Source of the DNA: JAPUIN01 sp041580375
GTDB taxonomy: Bacteria > Acidobacteriota > Polarisedimenticolia > Gp22-AA2
Length of the DNA stretch: 19,460 nt
NCBI GenBank assembly: GCA_041580375.1
Contig: JBFGDZ010000055.1
Coordinates: 1 to 19,460 of the forward strand
Direction: 5' to 3'
The position numbers and the translations under genes were made by a program. Below, piece by piece: positions 6,624 to 15,000 of this stretch (within the stretch, counting starts at the first letter, position 1; every line of letters starts with the position of its first letter). Under the pieces are notes generated by a model, which was given only the letters and a program-made list of their open reading frames with translations, did no database searches and had not been told where the DNA came from.

Positions 6624-7478
6624 ATGAGCTCATCAGCGCTCCGCATCATCGCCGCGGCCGCCGTGCTGACCGCCGGCCTCGCGGCCCCCGCTCGCGCCGG
6701 ATTCATCGACTGGTTCGAGTCCGACCCGCTCTCCGGCTCCGGGCCGAACGTCTTCTTTGCCGAGGGCGACGCCGTCGCCCGATTCGTTCACATCGACGGC
6801 GAGCGCCCCCGCTTCCCCGGCGACCGCCGGGGGACGCTGCGCGTTCTGTACGACACGACGGCGCCCCAGGCCCGCATCGCGGCGCCGATCGGGCGCGTGC
6901 TGTCGCTCGGCGACGATTTCGAGTTCGGGGCGATCCTGACGATCCGCTCGGAGGGGTTCTTCGCCTCCCCGGACGGCTTCTCCCAGATCGCCTTCGGATT
7001 GTGGAACTCCGCCACGACCGGCTCCAACCGCACCGGGTTCCCGTCCGATGCCTTCGACCTGGTCGAGTTCGATTACTTCGCCAATGCGGGGCCCTTCGGC
7101 GGACCGTTCCTCTCGCCCTCGATATTCGGCGGCGACGCCGGCGGCAACGCCTTCCTCAACTTCACGTTTCTCTCCTCCGAGGTCGTGCTGCCGCACGACG
7201 TGCCGCTCCTGTGTCGCCTGGTCTACCGGGCGGCGGAACGCCGCCTGACGGTCTCCGTTGCGGCCCATACCGGCGGCGTCCGGTTTCAGGAGATTCCAGG
7301 CGCGCGCGTCGTCGTCGATCTCGGCGTGCTGAATCCGACGTTCCTCGTCGATTCCATCGGCATCGCGGCCTACTTCGAAGGGTTCGAGTCGTTGCGGGCG
7401 GAGGTCGATTTCGATCTGCTCTACGTCGACGACCTGCCCGCGCCGCTCGCTCCGCGGCGGCGCCGGTTCGCGCGTTGA
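6624..7478 (+). CDS. Secreted protein of unknown function, fourth gene of the B12 operon
   Basis: A protein of 284 residues with a clear signal peptide (about 1-25, cleavage after PARA). The ATG has AAGGAGG at 6612-6618, an excellent ribosome site that begins on the last base of the previous stop codon. The mature part is beta-rich with motifs such as DFEFGAILTIRSEGFFASPDGFSQIAFGL, DLVEFDYFAN, GGNAFLNFTF, CRLVYRAAERRLTVSV and IGIAAYFEGFESLRAEVDFDLLYVDDL. The pattern of a curved double beta-sheet ending in a 'DDLYVDDL'-type strand resembles concanavalin A/LamG-like lectin folds; this is a fold guess, not an identification. The tail (PRRRRFAR) is basic but lacks the transmembrane helix of a PEP-CTERM anchor, so it is probably periplasmic or released. 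Membership in the riboswitch operon suggests a role in corrinoid uptake. Only 8 bp separate it from the convergent DUF4126 gene. Confidence 0.8.
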   Translation: MSSSALRIIAAAAVLTAGLAAPARAGFIDWFESDPLSGSGPNVFFAEGDAVARFVHIDGERPRFPGDRRGTLRVLYDTTAPQARIAAPIGRVLSLGDDFEFGAILTIRSEGFFASPDGFSQIAFGLWNSATTGSNRTGFPSDAFDLVEFDYFANAGPFGGPFLSPSIFGGDAGGNAFLNFTFLSSEVVLPHDVPLLCRLVYRAAERRLTVSVAAHTGGVRFQEIPGARVVVDLGVLNPTFLVDSIGIAAYFEGFESLRAEVDFDLLYVDDLPAPLAPRRRRFAR

Positions 7479-7491
7479 TCCCGCGATCAGT
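7474..7491. terminator. Palindrome carrying both convergent stop codons
   Basis: TGATC (7476-7480) pairs with GATCA (7485-7489) around CCGC, extended by two G-U pairs. The left TGA is the stop of the secreted-protein gene on the plus strand and the right TCA is the stop of the DUF4126 gene on the minus strand. It may act as a small two-way terminator, but there is no U-run. Confidence 0.3.
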
Positions 7492-8065
7492 CGGAGGGCG
7501 GACGGGGCGTGGGGGCGAAAGCGTAGCGTCGGAGGATGAGGCCGAGCGCGAAGAGGACGAGAACGAGACAGACGATGGGGGCGATGATCGCGAGGACCGA
7601 CGTCAGGATGGAGGCGAGAAGCTCACCCGTAGCGACGAAAGGATTCCCCGAGCCGCCCGTCGAGACCGAGCTGGTCGCCCGCAGGAGTACGGTCCCGCCC
7701 TGGACGGCCGCGGCGGTTCCGCCTCCGGCGATCACGGCGAGCCCCCACTTGAGAAACGGGGAGACATCCCCCACCACCGAGGCCGACACCAGCACGCCGG
7801 CGAGCACGGCCGCGGGCGTCGCGACCGTGTCCAGCAGATTATCGAACCACGGGATGTAGTAGGCCAGGATCTCGAGAATCGTCGCCGTCGCGAAGGCCAC
7901 CAGCGCGATCGATCCGCCCATCCACTCGAAGCCGGAAGCCAGATCCAGCTGGCCGGCTCGCGCCGCGAGATTCATCACGAGCAGCGGAACGAAGATGCGG
8001 AACCCGCACGAGGCCGCCAGGCCGATGCCGACCGCGATCGCGATGATGACCTCCGACGTCACCAT
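7487..8065 (-). CDS. DUF4126 domain-containing membrane protein
   Basis: A protein of 192 residues from the ATG at 8065. It is strongly hydrophobic, with about five membrane segments: IIAIAVGIGLAASCGFRIFVPLLV, ALVAFATATILEILAYYIPWFDNLLDTV, AAVLAGVLVSASVV, WGLAVIAGGGTAAAVQGG and a long C-terminal helix. The signatures GFRIFVPLL, YYIPWFDNLLD, GGGTAAAVQGG and STGGSGNPF fit the DUF4126 family, whose role is unknown. It starts 5 bp after the symporter gene stops, so it is likely co-transcribed with it. The Shine-Dalgarno is weak (GGGG about 9 nt upstream), and a GTG one codon inside is an alternative start. Confidence 0.85.
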   Translation of the reverse strand: MVTSEVIIAIAVGIGLAASCGFRIFVPLLVMNLAARAGQLDLASGFEWMGGSIALVAFATATILEILAYYIPWFDNLLDTVATPAAVLAGVLVSASVVGDVSPFLKWGLAVIAGGGTAAAVQGGTVLLRATSSVSTGGSGNPFVATGELLASILTSVLAIIAPIVCLVLVLFALGLILRRYAFAPTPRPPSD

Positions 8066-8070
8066 GATGC

Positions 8071-9780
8071 CTACCCCGAGATCTCGTGCGACTCCCCGGC
8101 GCCCCGGGGGATCCGCACCGATTCCACCAGCCTCTGCACCTTCTGGGGGGGCGGCGGGGTCAGATGGGAGATCACGCCCGCCACGAGGAAGTTCAGCAGC
8201 ATCCCGAAGGTTCCGATCCCCTCGGTCGAGATCCCCAGCCACCAGTGCTCCGCGGTGTTTAGATCGGGCCGGAGGAATTCGAACCAGATGATGTAGCCCG
8301 CGGTGAACAGGATCCCGGCCATCATACCTCCGATCGCCCCCTCCCTGTTGATCCGTTTCGAGAAGATCCCCATGACGATGACGGGAAAGAACGACGACGC
8401 GGCCAGCCCGAAGGCGAAGGCGACGACCTCTGCCACGAAGCCGAATGGACGCACGCCGAAGTACCCGGCCACCAGGACCGCGCAGCCGGCGGCGACGCGC
8501 GCCGTGATCAATTCCTGTTTCTCGCTGATCCTCTTGCGTATTCCCCGCTTGAGGAGATCGTGGGCGACGGCGGTCGAGATGACCAGCAGCAGTCCCGCCG
8601 CGGTCGACAGCGCGGCCGCCAGGCCCCCGGCCGCCACGAGGCCGATCACCCAGTTCGGCAGCCCGGCGATCTCCGGATTGGCCAGGACCATGATGTCGCG
8701 GTCGATCTCGAGCTCGTTGACCTCGGGCGCGTGAGGGCCCCGCAGCTGCATCGCGCCATCGCCGTTGCGATCCTCGAAGCGCACGAGCCCCGTCGCCTCC
8801 CAGTTGGTGAACCAGCGGGGCGCCTCCGCGTAGGGCCTGTCGGGGATCGTCTGAAGAAGATTCAGCCTCGCGAACGCCGCCACCGCGGGCGCCGTGGTGT
8901 AGAGGATCGCGATGAACAGCAGCGCCCAGCCCGCCGAGCTGCGGGCCGCCGAGACCCGCTTTACGGTGTAGAAGCGGACGATGACGTGCGGAAGGCCGCA
9001 CGTCCCCACCATCAGGGCGGCCGTGATGAAGAAGACATCGATGGTGCTCTTGCTCCCTTCCGTGTAGGGAGCGAAGCCGAGCTCCCGGCTGAGGCCGTCG
9101 AGCCGGTCGAGGAGGAACCCTCCGGCGCCGTCGGCGACCGTGCTGCCGAAGCCGATCTGGGGAAACAGATGCCCGGTGACCATCAGCGAGATGAAGATCG
9201 CCGGCACGAGGTAGGCGAAAATCAGGACGCAGTACTGCGCCACCTGCGTGTAGGTGATGCCTTTCATGCCTCCCAGAACGGCGTAGAAGAACACGATCGC
9301 CATGCCGATCCCCACGCCCACGCTGATGTCGACGTCGAGGAATCTTGAGAAAACGATGCCGACCCCGCGCATCTGCCCGGCGACGTAGATGAATGACACG
9401 AACACCGCACACACGACGGCGACCACGCGCGCCGCCTGCGAGTCGTACCGATCCCCGACGAAATCGGGCACGGTGTACTTGCCGTACTTGCGAAGGTAGG
9501 GGGCCACCAGAAGCGCCAGAAGGACGTATCCCCCGGTCCAGCCCATCAGGTAGACCGAGCCGTCCCGGCCCAGCGCCGCGATCATCCCCGCCATCGACAG
9601 GAACGACGAGGCGCTCATCCAATCGGCCGCCGTCGCCATCCCGTTCACCACGGGCGGAACGCTGCTCCCCGCAACGTAGAAGTCGCCCGTGGATCGCGCC
9701 CGCGACCAGATCGCGACGCCGATGTAGATGGCGAAGGACAGCGCCACCAGGACGAAGGTCCAGGCCCGGACGTCCATCAT
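8071..9780 (-). CDS. Sodium:solute symporter, VC_2705-type large subunit
   Basis: A protein of 569 residues with about a dozen membrane helices in the SSS (sodium:solute symporter) fold. Visible family motifs are STGDFYVAGSSVPPVVNGMATAADWMSASSFLSMAG near the N-terminus, DFVGDRYDSQAARVVAVV, GGMKGITYTQVAQY, GTCGLPHVIVRFYTV and GGLAAALSTAAGLLLVIS. The closest relatives I know are the ActP/acetate-type symporters of the VC_2705 subfamily, always paired with a DUF4212 small subunit, which is the gene upstream. The substrate is probably a short carboxylate such as acetate or pyruvate (inference). A hydrophilic loop has an EF-hand-like DRNGDG at residues 337-342, followed by the conserved ELEIDRDIMVLANPEIAGLPNWV. 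The ATG overlaps the stop of the small subunit by 4 bp (ATGA). Confidence 0.92.
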   Translation of the reverse strand: MMDVRAWTFVLVALSFAIYIGVAIWSRARSTGDFYVAGSSVPPVVNGMATAADWMSASSFLSMAGMIAALGRDGSVYLMGWTGGYVLLALLVAPYLRKYGKYTVPDFVGDRYDSQAARVVAVVCAVFVSFIYVAGQMRGVGIVFSRFLDVDISVGVGIGMAIVFFYAVLGGMKGITYTQVAQYCVLIFAYLVPAIFISLMVTGHLFPQIGFGSTVADGAGGFLLDRLDGLSRELGFAPYTEGSKSTIDVFFITAALMVGTCGLPHVIVRFYTVKRVSAARSSAGWALLFIAILYTTAPAVAAFARLNLLQTIPDRPYAEAPRWFTNWEATGLVRFEDRNGDGAMQLRGPHAPEVNELEIDRDIMVLANPEIAGLPNWVIGLVAAGGLAAALSTAAGLLLVISTAVAHDLLKRGIRKRISEKQELITARVAAGCAVLVAGYFGVRPFGFVAEVVAFAFGLAASSFFPVIVMGIFSKRINREGAIGGMMAGILFTAGYIIWFEFLRPDLNTAEHWWLGISTEGIGTFGMLLNFLVAGVISHLTPPPPQKVQRLVESVRIPRGAGESHEISG

Positions 9781-10046
9781 CGCTCCCGCCGCTCCTCCTC
9801 CACCCGGTAGCGGCGATCGAGGCGATTCATCAGGCGGACGTAGACGAAGATGAGGACGACGAAGACGTAGATCGAGCCCTGCTGGGAAAACCAGAAGCCG
9901 AGCTTGAAGCCGCCGACCCGGATCCCGTCGAGCTGCTCCACGAACAGGATGCTGCATCCGAACGATACGGCGAACCAGATCGACAGCAGGACGGCGAGGT
10001 ACAGAAGATTCGTGCGCCAGTAGCGGCGCCGCCAGCCGCGCTCCAT
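9777..10046 (-). CDS. DUF4212 protein, symporter small subunit
   Basis: An 89-residue protein with two membrane helices (LLYLAVLLSIWFAVSFGCSILFV and GSIYVFVVLIFVYVRLMNRLD) joined by the segment VEQLDGIRVGGFKLGFWFSQQGS. The YWRTN start and the GFWFSQQGSIYVFVVLIFVY core are characteristic of the DUF4212 (putative solute/sodium symporter small subunit) family, known to accompany VC_2705-type symporters. GGGGGAG lies 5 nt before the ATG. The 4-bp overlap with the large subunit implies coupled translation in equal amounts. It probably assembles with the large subunit in the inner membrane; its exact role is not known. Confidence 0.92.
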   Translation of the reverse strand: MERGWRRRYWRTNLLYLAVLLSIWFAVSFGCSILFVEQLDGIRVGGFKLGFWFSQQGSIYVFVVLIFVYVRLMNRLDRRYRVEEERRER

Positions 10047-10079
10047 CGGCTCTCCCCCTCGTGAGGCCGGCCGGACGGG

Positions 10080-11918
10080 CTAGGAGCCCGCCCGGCGGCT
10101 CGTCCGCTGCCGCTCGCTCAGCCACTCGTTCATGCGGGACTCCAGGACGTCGAGCGGCAGAGCCGCGTCGCCCAGAACGGCATCGTGGAACGATCGCACG
10201 TCGAAGCGCGGTCCGAGCGTCTTCTCGGCGCGAGCGCGCAGCTCCTTGATCTTCAGCTCGCCGAGCTTGTACGCGAGGGCCTGCCCCGGCCAGACGATGT
10301 AGCGATCGACCTCGACGACGATGTCGTGTTCGGTCTTGCCGGCGTTCTCCATGAAGTAGGCGATCGCCTTCTCCCGGCTCCAGCCGAGCGCGTGCATGCC
10401 CGTGTCGACGACGAGGCGGATCGCGCGCCACATCTCGTAGGTGAGCTGGCCGAACTTGGAATACGGGTCCTTGTAGAACCCCATGTCCTCCCCCAGGCTT
10501 TCCGCGTACAGACCCCAACCCTCGACGAAGGCGGTGTAGCCGCCGTGCCGCCTGAATTCCGGCAGGTTCTCGAGCTCCTGCGCCAGAGAGATCTGCAGAT
10601 GGTGGCCGGGTACCGCCTCGTGCAGCGTGAGGGCCTCCATCTCCCACTTGGGGCGGCTCTTCAGATCGTAGGTGTTGGCGTAGAAGTAGGCCGGGCGTCC
10701 GGCCTGGAGGGAGCCGCCCGAATAGTACGCGGTCGTCTGGGATTTTTCGGCGTATCCGGGCACCGGCCGAACGCCGTACGGCAGCCTCGGCAGCGTTCCG
10801 AACAGCCGGGCCAGCTCCGGATCCGCCCGCTTGGCGATGTCGCGGTATCCCTGCAGGAGGTCCTCGGCGCGATCGTAGTAGAAGCGCGGATCGGTGCGCA
10901 GGAACTCCGTGAACTGCTCAAAGTCCCCCTTGAAGCCCGTGCTCGCGATGACCCGATCCATCGCGCGCCGGATGCGTGCGACTTCGGAGAGCCCGATCCT
11001 GTGGATCTCCTCGGGCGCCAGGTCCGTGGTGGTCAGGACGCGGACGTTGAAGGCGTACCAATCCGCCCCGTCGGGGAGGGCGGACATCGCGATCGTCTCG
11101 CGCGTCCGGGGAATATAGTCCTCGACGAGGTAGGCGTGCAGCGTCTCGAACGCGGGGCGGACCCCGGCCTTGTACACCTGCGCGGCGCGCTCGCGCAGCC
11201 TGCCGCGGTCCTTCTCGGCGACGGTGTCCGGAAACTCCATGAACGCCTTCAGCAACGGACTCGACATCGGATCGTCGACGATCTGATTCTTGACCTGCTG
11301 GGGAACGTCACGCAGCGTGATCCGGGGCGGCGTGATCCCCGCCTCGAGGCCCCTGTTCATGAGAGCGATCGTCTGCTCGATGAGGCGGGGCACGCCTTCA
11401 AGGCGCGCGATCATGTCCTCGTAGTGCCGCGGGAACGCCTGGGGCATCATCGTCATCAGCCGGGCGACGTCCTGCTGGACTCCCTGCATCTGATTGATCG
11501 GCATGAACTCGGACCTGAAACGCAGCCCCTCGACCTGCTGTTTGACGTCCTTGAGGAACAGATCGAAATTGACGCGGTCCCGGTCGCTCAGGCGGGATCG
11601 ATCGATGGCGTCCAGGACGAGGAGCGGCAGCCGCGCCGCCGCGCGCCGGCGCTCGATCGCCTCCCGGGACAGATCGGTCCAGCGGTGGTTGTGGCCCGGG
11701 TACCCGACGTAGGTGGCCGATTCGGGATACTCGGCCATGAGCCAGTCCCAGTAGACGCCCAGGAGACGGTTGAGTCGCTCCCCGTCGCTCAGGGCCTTCT
11801 CGCTCCGGACCAGATCGTCGATCGAGGCCTCCAGGCTCCTCGAGGCCCCGCCCTGGGCGGCCGAGAGGGCCGACAGAGGCAGAAAGCCCATCAGAAGGAT
11901 CATCAGACCCCATTTCAT
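10080..11918 (-). CDS. DUF885 family protein, secreted putative metallopeptidase-like
   Basis: A protein of 612 residues, normal for the family. The signal peptide is MKWGLMILLMGFLPLSALSA (1-20), so the protein works in the periplasm or outside the cell. The defining motif HEAVPGHHLQ begins at His433; with the nearby FVEGWGLYAESLGEDMG segment it supplies the His/Glu ligands expected for a zinc-dependent hydrolase. Other family marks are SATYVGYPGHNHRWTD, YDRAEDLLQGYRDIAKR, YYSGGSLQAGRPAYFYANTYDL and YIVWPGQALAYKLGELKI. Peptidase activity is generally inferred for DUF885, rarely shown. GGAGG about 8 nt upstream supports the ATG. It follows the M1-peptidase fusion across 136 bp on the same strand, which may hold its own promoter, and precedes the DUF4212 gene by 33 bp. 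Confidence 0.92.
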   Translation of the reverse strand: MKWGLMILLMGFLPLSALSAAQGGASRSLEASIDDLVRSEKALSDGERLNRLLGVYWDWLMAEYPESATYVGYPGHNHRWTDLSREAIERRRAAARLPLLVLDAIDRSRLSDRDRVNFDLFLKDVKQQVEGLRFRSEFMPINQMQGVQQDVARLMTMMPQAFPRHYEDMIARLEGVPRLIEQTIALMNRGLEAGITPPRITLRDVPQQVKNQIVDDPMSSPLLKAFMEFPDTVAEKDRGRLRERAAQVYKAGVRPAFETLHAYLVEDYIPRTRETIAMSALPDGADWYAFNVRVLTTTDLAPEEIHRIGLSEVARIRRAMDRVIASTGFKGDFEQFTEFLRTDPRFYYDRAEDLLQGYRDIAKRADPELARLFGTLPRLPYGVRPVPGYAEKSQTTAYYSGGSLQAGRPAYFYANTYDLKSRPKWEMEALTLHEAVPGHHLQISLAQELENLPEFRRHGGYTAFVEGWGLYAESLGEDMGFYKDPYSKFGQLTYEMWRAIRLVVDTGMHALGWSREKAIAYFMENAGKTEHDIVVEVDRYIVWPGQALAYKLGELKIKELRARAEKTLGPRFDVRSFHDAVLGDAALPLDVLESRMNEWLSERQRTSRRAGS

Positions 11919-12054
11919 GAAACGACCTCCTCACGCCCCTGCGGCGTGTCACGTGAATTTCGGGCTACGGGAACCGCGATCGAGCGGTATGGCGCCCGCT
12001 CCGGGCCCGGCCCGGCGAGCGCTCGTGCGGACTGTCGAAGAAGAGCCGGGGCGG
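11919..12054 (-). other. Intergenic gap between the M1 fusion gene and the DUF885 gene
   Basis: These 136 bp separate two genes on the same strand. I see the DUF885 ribosome site near 11927-11931 and GC-rich sequence, but no convincing promoter hexamers and no terminator with a U-run. Confidence 0.4.
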
Positions 12055-15000
12055 TTATCGGCCGGCGGCCGCGATCGGGTCCGGGCCCTGATCCGCCTCG
12101 GAGACCTTCCTGACGTTATCGTCCGAGTTCCGGTCAACCAGCTTATTATACGGATCGACGCCGGCGCGCAAGGGTGGTTCGTTCACGATCACCTGGAGGG
12201 TGGTTCTGGGCGCCGTGACCCGGTGCTTCTCCATGTAGAGCACCTTCTCCTGTTTCTTGCCGTTCTTCTCCTCTTCGCCGAACACCGCCACGTCGACCCA
12301 GTCGTCCACCGGGATCTCCGTCTCCACGCCTCGTCCGTCGGCCCTCATCTTGCGGGCCTCCACATCGAGGCTGACGGCGTACGTGCCGTCATCGCGCTTC
12401 TCGTAGGTGGCCACGGCGATTCTGTTCTCGAACAGGGTGATGGTCTCGAACATGTCTTCCAGCACGTACCGGAGGCGCTCGGGCGTGGCCGGCCGAACGT
12501 GGTCGAGGAATTCCAGAGACGTCGTGTAGGGGGGCTGCTGGAAGCCGACCGTCTCGATGTACCGCGCCAGCGCCCGGTTCAGAGGCTCCTCGCCGATGTA
12601 GTCGCGGAGCGCGTACATGACGACGCTGCCCTTGCGGTAGTGAATGTACGGCTGGTTCTCCACGAGGAGCAGCGGCATCTCCTCGATGATCTCGGCGCCC
12701 CGGTTGCGAAGGTAGTTGTCGAGCTCGTACTTCAGGAAGCGGCGCATCTTGTCCCGCCCGTACTCCTGCTCCATCACCATCAGGGCCGAGTACTGGGCCA
12801 GCGTCTCGACCATCAGTGTGGCTCCCTGGACGTTCCCCCCGATCACCTGATGAGCCCACCACTGGTGCGCAACCTCGTGGGCCGTGACGTAGAACACATA
12901 GTCGATCGCCTCCTCGTCCTCGAGATCGGCGATGAATCCGATACTTTCCGAAAACGGGATCGTGTTGGGAAGCGACTGCGCGAACCGGGCGTAGCGAGGA
13001 AATTCGACGATGCGCACCTGACGGTGCTGGTAGGGGCTGAAGTTCGCGCTGAAGTATTCGAGCGATGCCTTGACCGCCTTGACCATCTTGTCGAGATTGT
13101 ACGTGTGGTCGGGGTGGTGGTAGATCTCGATGGCCACGTCGTTCCAGGTGTCGCGTCGCACCTGATAGCGCGCCGACAGATAGGCCGCGTAGTTGAGGAT
13201 GGGCGCGTCCATGCTGTAGTGGAAATAACGTCGGCCGCCCTCCGTCCATTCCCGCTGCAGGTAGCCCGGCGCGATGGCGATCTGATCGGGGCTCGTGCTG
13301 ACGGTCGTCTCGAACGTCACCCAGTCCGAATCCTGCACGATGTAATTGTTGCGGCGGGCGAACTCGTCGTCGATCTTCGCCATGCGCTCGACCGGCGGCA
13401 GGCCGTGCTTGCGTCGATCGTTCGGGTCGAGGAGTTGCCGTGACACGTCATATCCGATGACGGGAAAATACTGCCGCGTGTTGAAGAACGTCCCGTTGTG
13501 TACGATGGCAGTGTTCGAGCCGTGATTCACGAAGCCCGGATGCTCGACCGTGAAGTCGAATCGCAGCGGCATCGATTCGCCGGGCCTCAGAGGCTCGGCC
13601 AGGTCGAGGATGCGATATCCGAGCACCGCGTCGGCCAGGGCCGGCTGGTGCTCGCGGATCTCGAGCGCGTTGATGCGCACGAGCGGGTTGAGCGTCAGGT
13701 GCAGGGACGGGATCGGCTCCTCGCCCCGGTTTTGGAGGCTCAGCGTCCCGCGCATCTCCACCCTGCGCTCGGACGGGTAAATGTCGACGTCCGCCGTGAC
13801 GTCGGTCACCCTCGGCTGCGCCAGATCGACGTAGGATCGGTAGCGGTTCTCGTACTCCGCCTGGCGCTCCTCCAGCACATCTCCCGGAACGTATTCGTTC
13901 AGGATGTTGGTGTTGTAGTAGATGTACGCCCCCGTCGCGACGAATCCCGCGAGCCCGGCTCCCACCGCCGCCCGGATCGGAGGGGTCCATCGTCCCGCGG
14001 CCCCGAGCATCCGGGATCGCCAGCCGGTCTCCGTGCCCCGGGGCCAGATCAGGGCGGCGAGTCCCGTCAGGAACAGGGCGAAGAACGACCAGTAGAGACC
14101 GAACCACAGGATCGGCCGGAGGAAATGGCCGTAGCCGTTCATGTCGGAATACGGGGCGGACGGCACGCCCAGTACCCGGTAGAGATTGTGATTGAAATTG
14201 AGGGCGTTCAGAATGAGGCCGCTCACCATGAAGAGGATCATGACGAGGTAACCGGCGAATCGGTTGTTGGCGAGGACCTGCACGAAGACCGCCAGGAAGC
14301 AGACGAGGAAGAACGGCAGACCGTTGATCAGAAGGCCCTCCGCGTAGACTCCCAGCTCGAAGCGATAGTAGCCCTCGTAGATCTGAATCCCGATCGTCGT
14401 CAGCATGCCGCCCAGCATGAAGGCCCCCACGACCAGCAGCAGGGCCGTCATCTTCGACCCCAGGGGGATCCAGTTGGCCACCGGGAGCGCGTCGAACATC
14501 TCGTGGAGCTTCAACGACCGTTCCCGCCAGACGAGCACGCCGCTGTACAGCGTGACGATGATCACCAGGAAAAACAGATAGGAATTGGACAGGACCTGCA
14601 GCATCAGGTGGGTGACCGGATGAACCGGCGTCCCGAACAGGCTCTCCAGGATCGAGGAGGATCCGATCAAGTTGAACATCCCGAACGCCAGCATCACGAG
14701 GAACGGTGCGCTTTTGAACACGCCGACCGTCTCGAGCCGGGTCCGGTGAAGGTATTGGCTCAGGGTCGTCCGCCATCCCGACATGGGCGCCACGGCGGGA
14801 CCGGCCGTTCCCGGAATCGCGAGCGGCTGCGCGGCGTCCACGAGCGGACCCCGGGCCTCCGTCGCGGACGTGACCCGCTTCTTCCTGCGGGCGCGGCGGC
14901 CCGCGATGACCCGCGAATAGCGGAACCAGGAGTAGCCCAAGGCGAAGATGGCCAGTGACACGCCCAACCAGATCGCGCGGTTGATCAGGAGGTCACCGTC

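Noticed and set aside
7430..7478. PEP-CTERM-like sorting tail on the fourth B12-operon protein
   Set aside because: The C-terminus has proline and a basic run but no hydrophobic helix between them, which the PEP-CTERM signal requires.
10185..12113. Long plus-strand open frame (642 codons)
   Set aside because: Antisense to the DUF885 gene, with no domain pattern and repetitive charged composition; a shadow frame.
13498..14958. Plus-strand open frame (486 codons) opposite the ABC/M1 fusion gene
   Set aside because: Very rich in His, Gln, Arg and Glu with no recognisable fold; it mirrors the fusion gene's coding bias.
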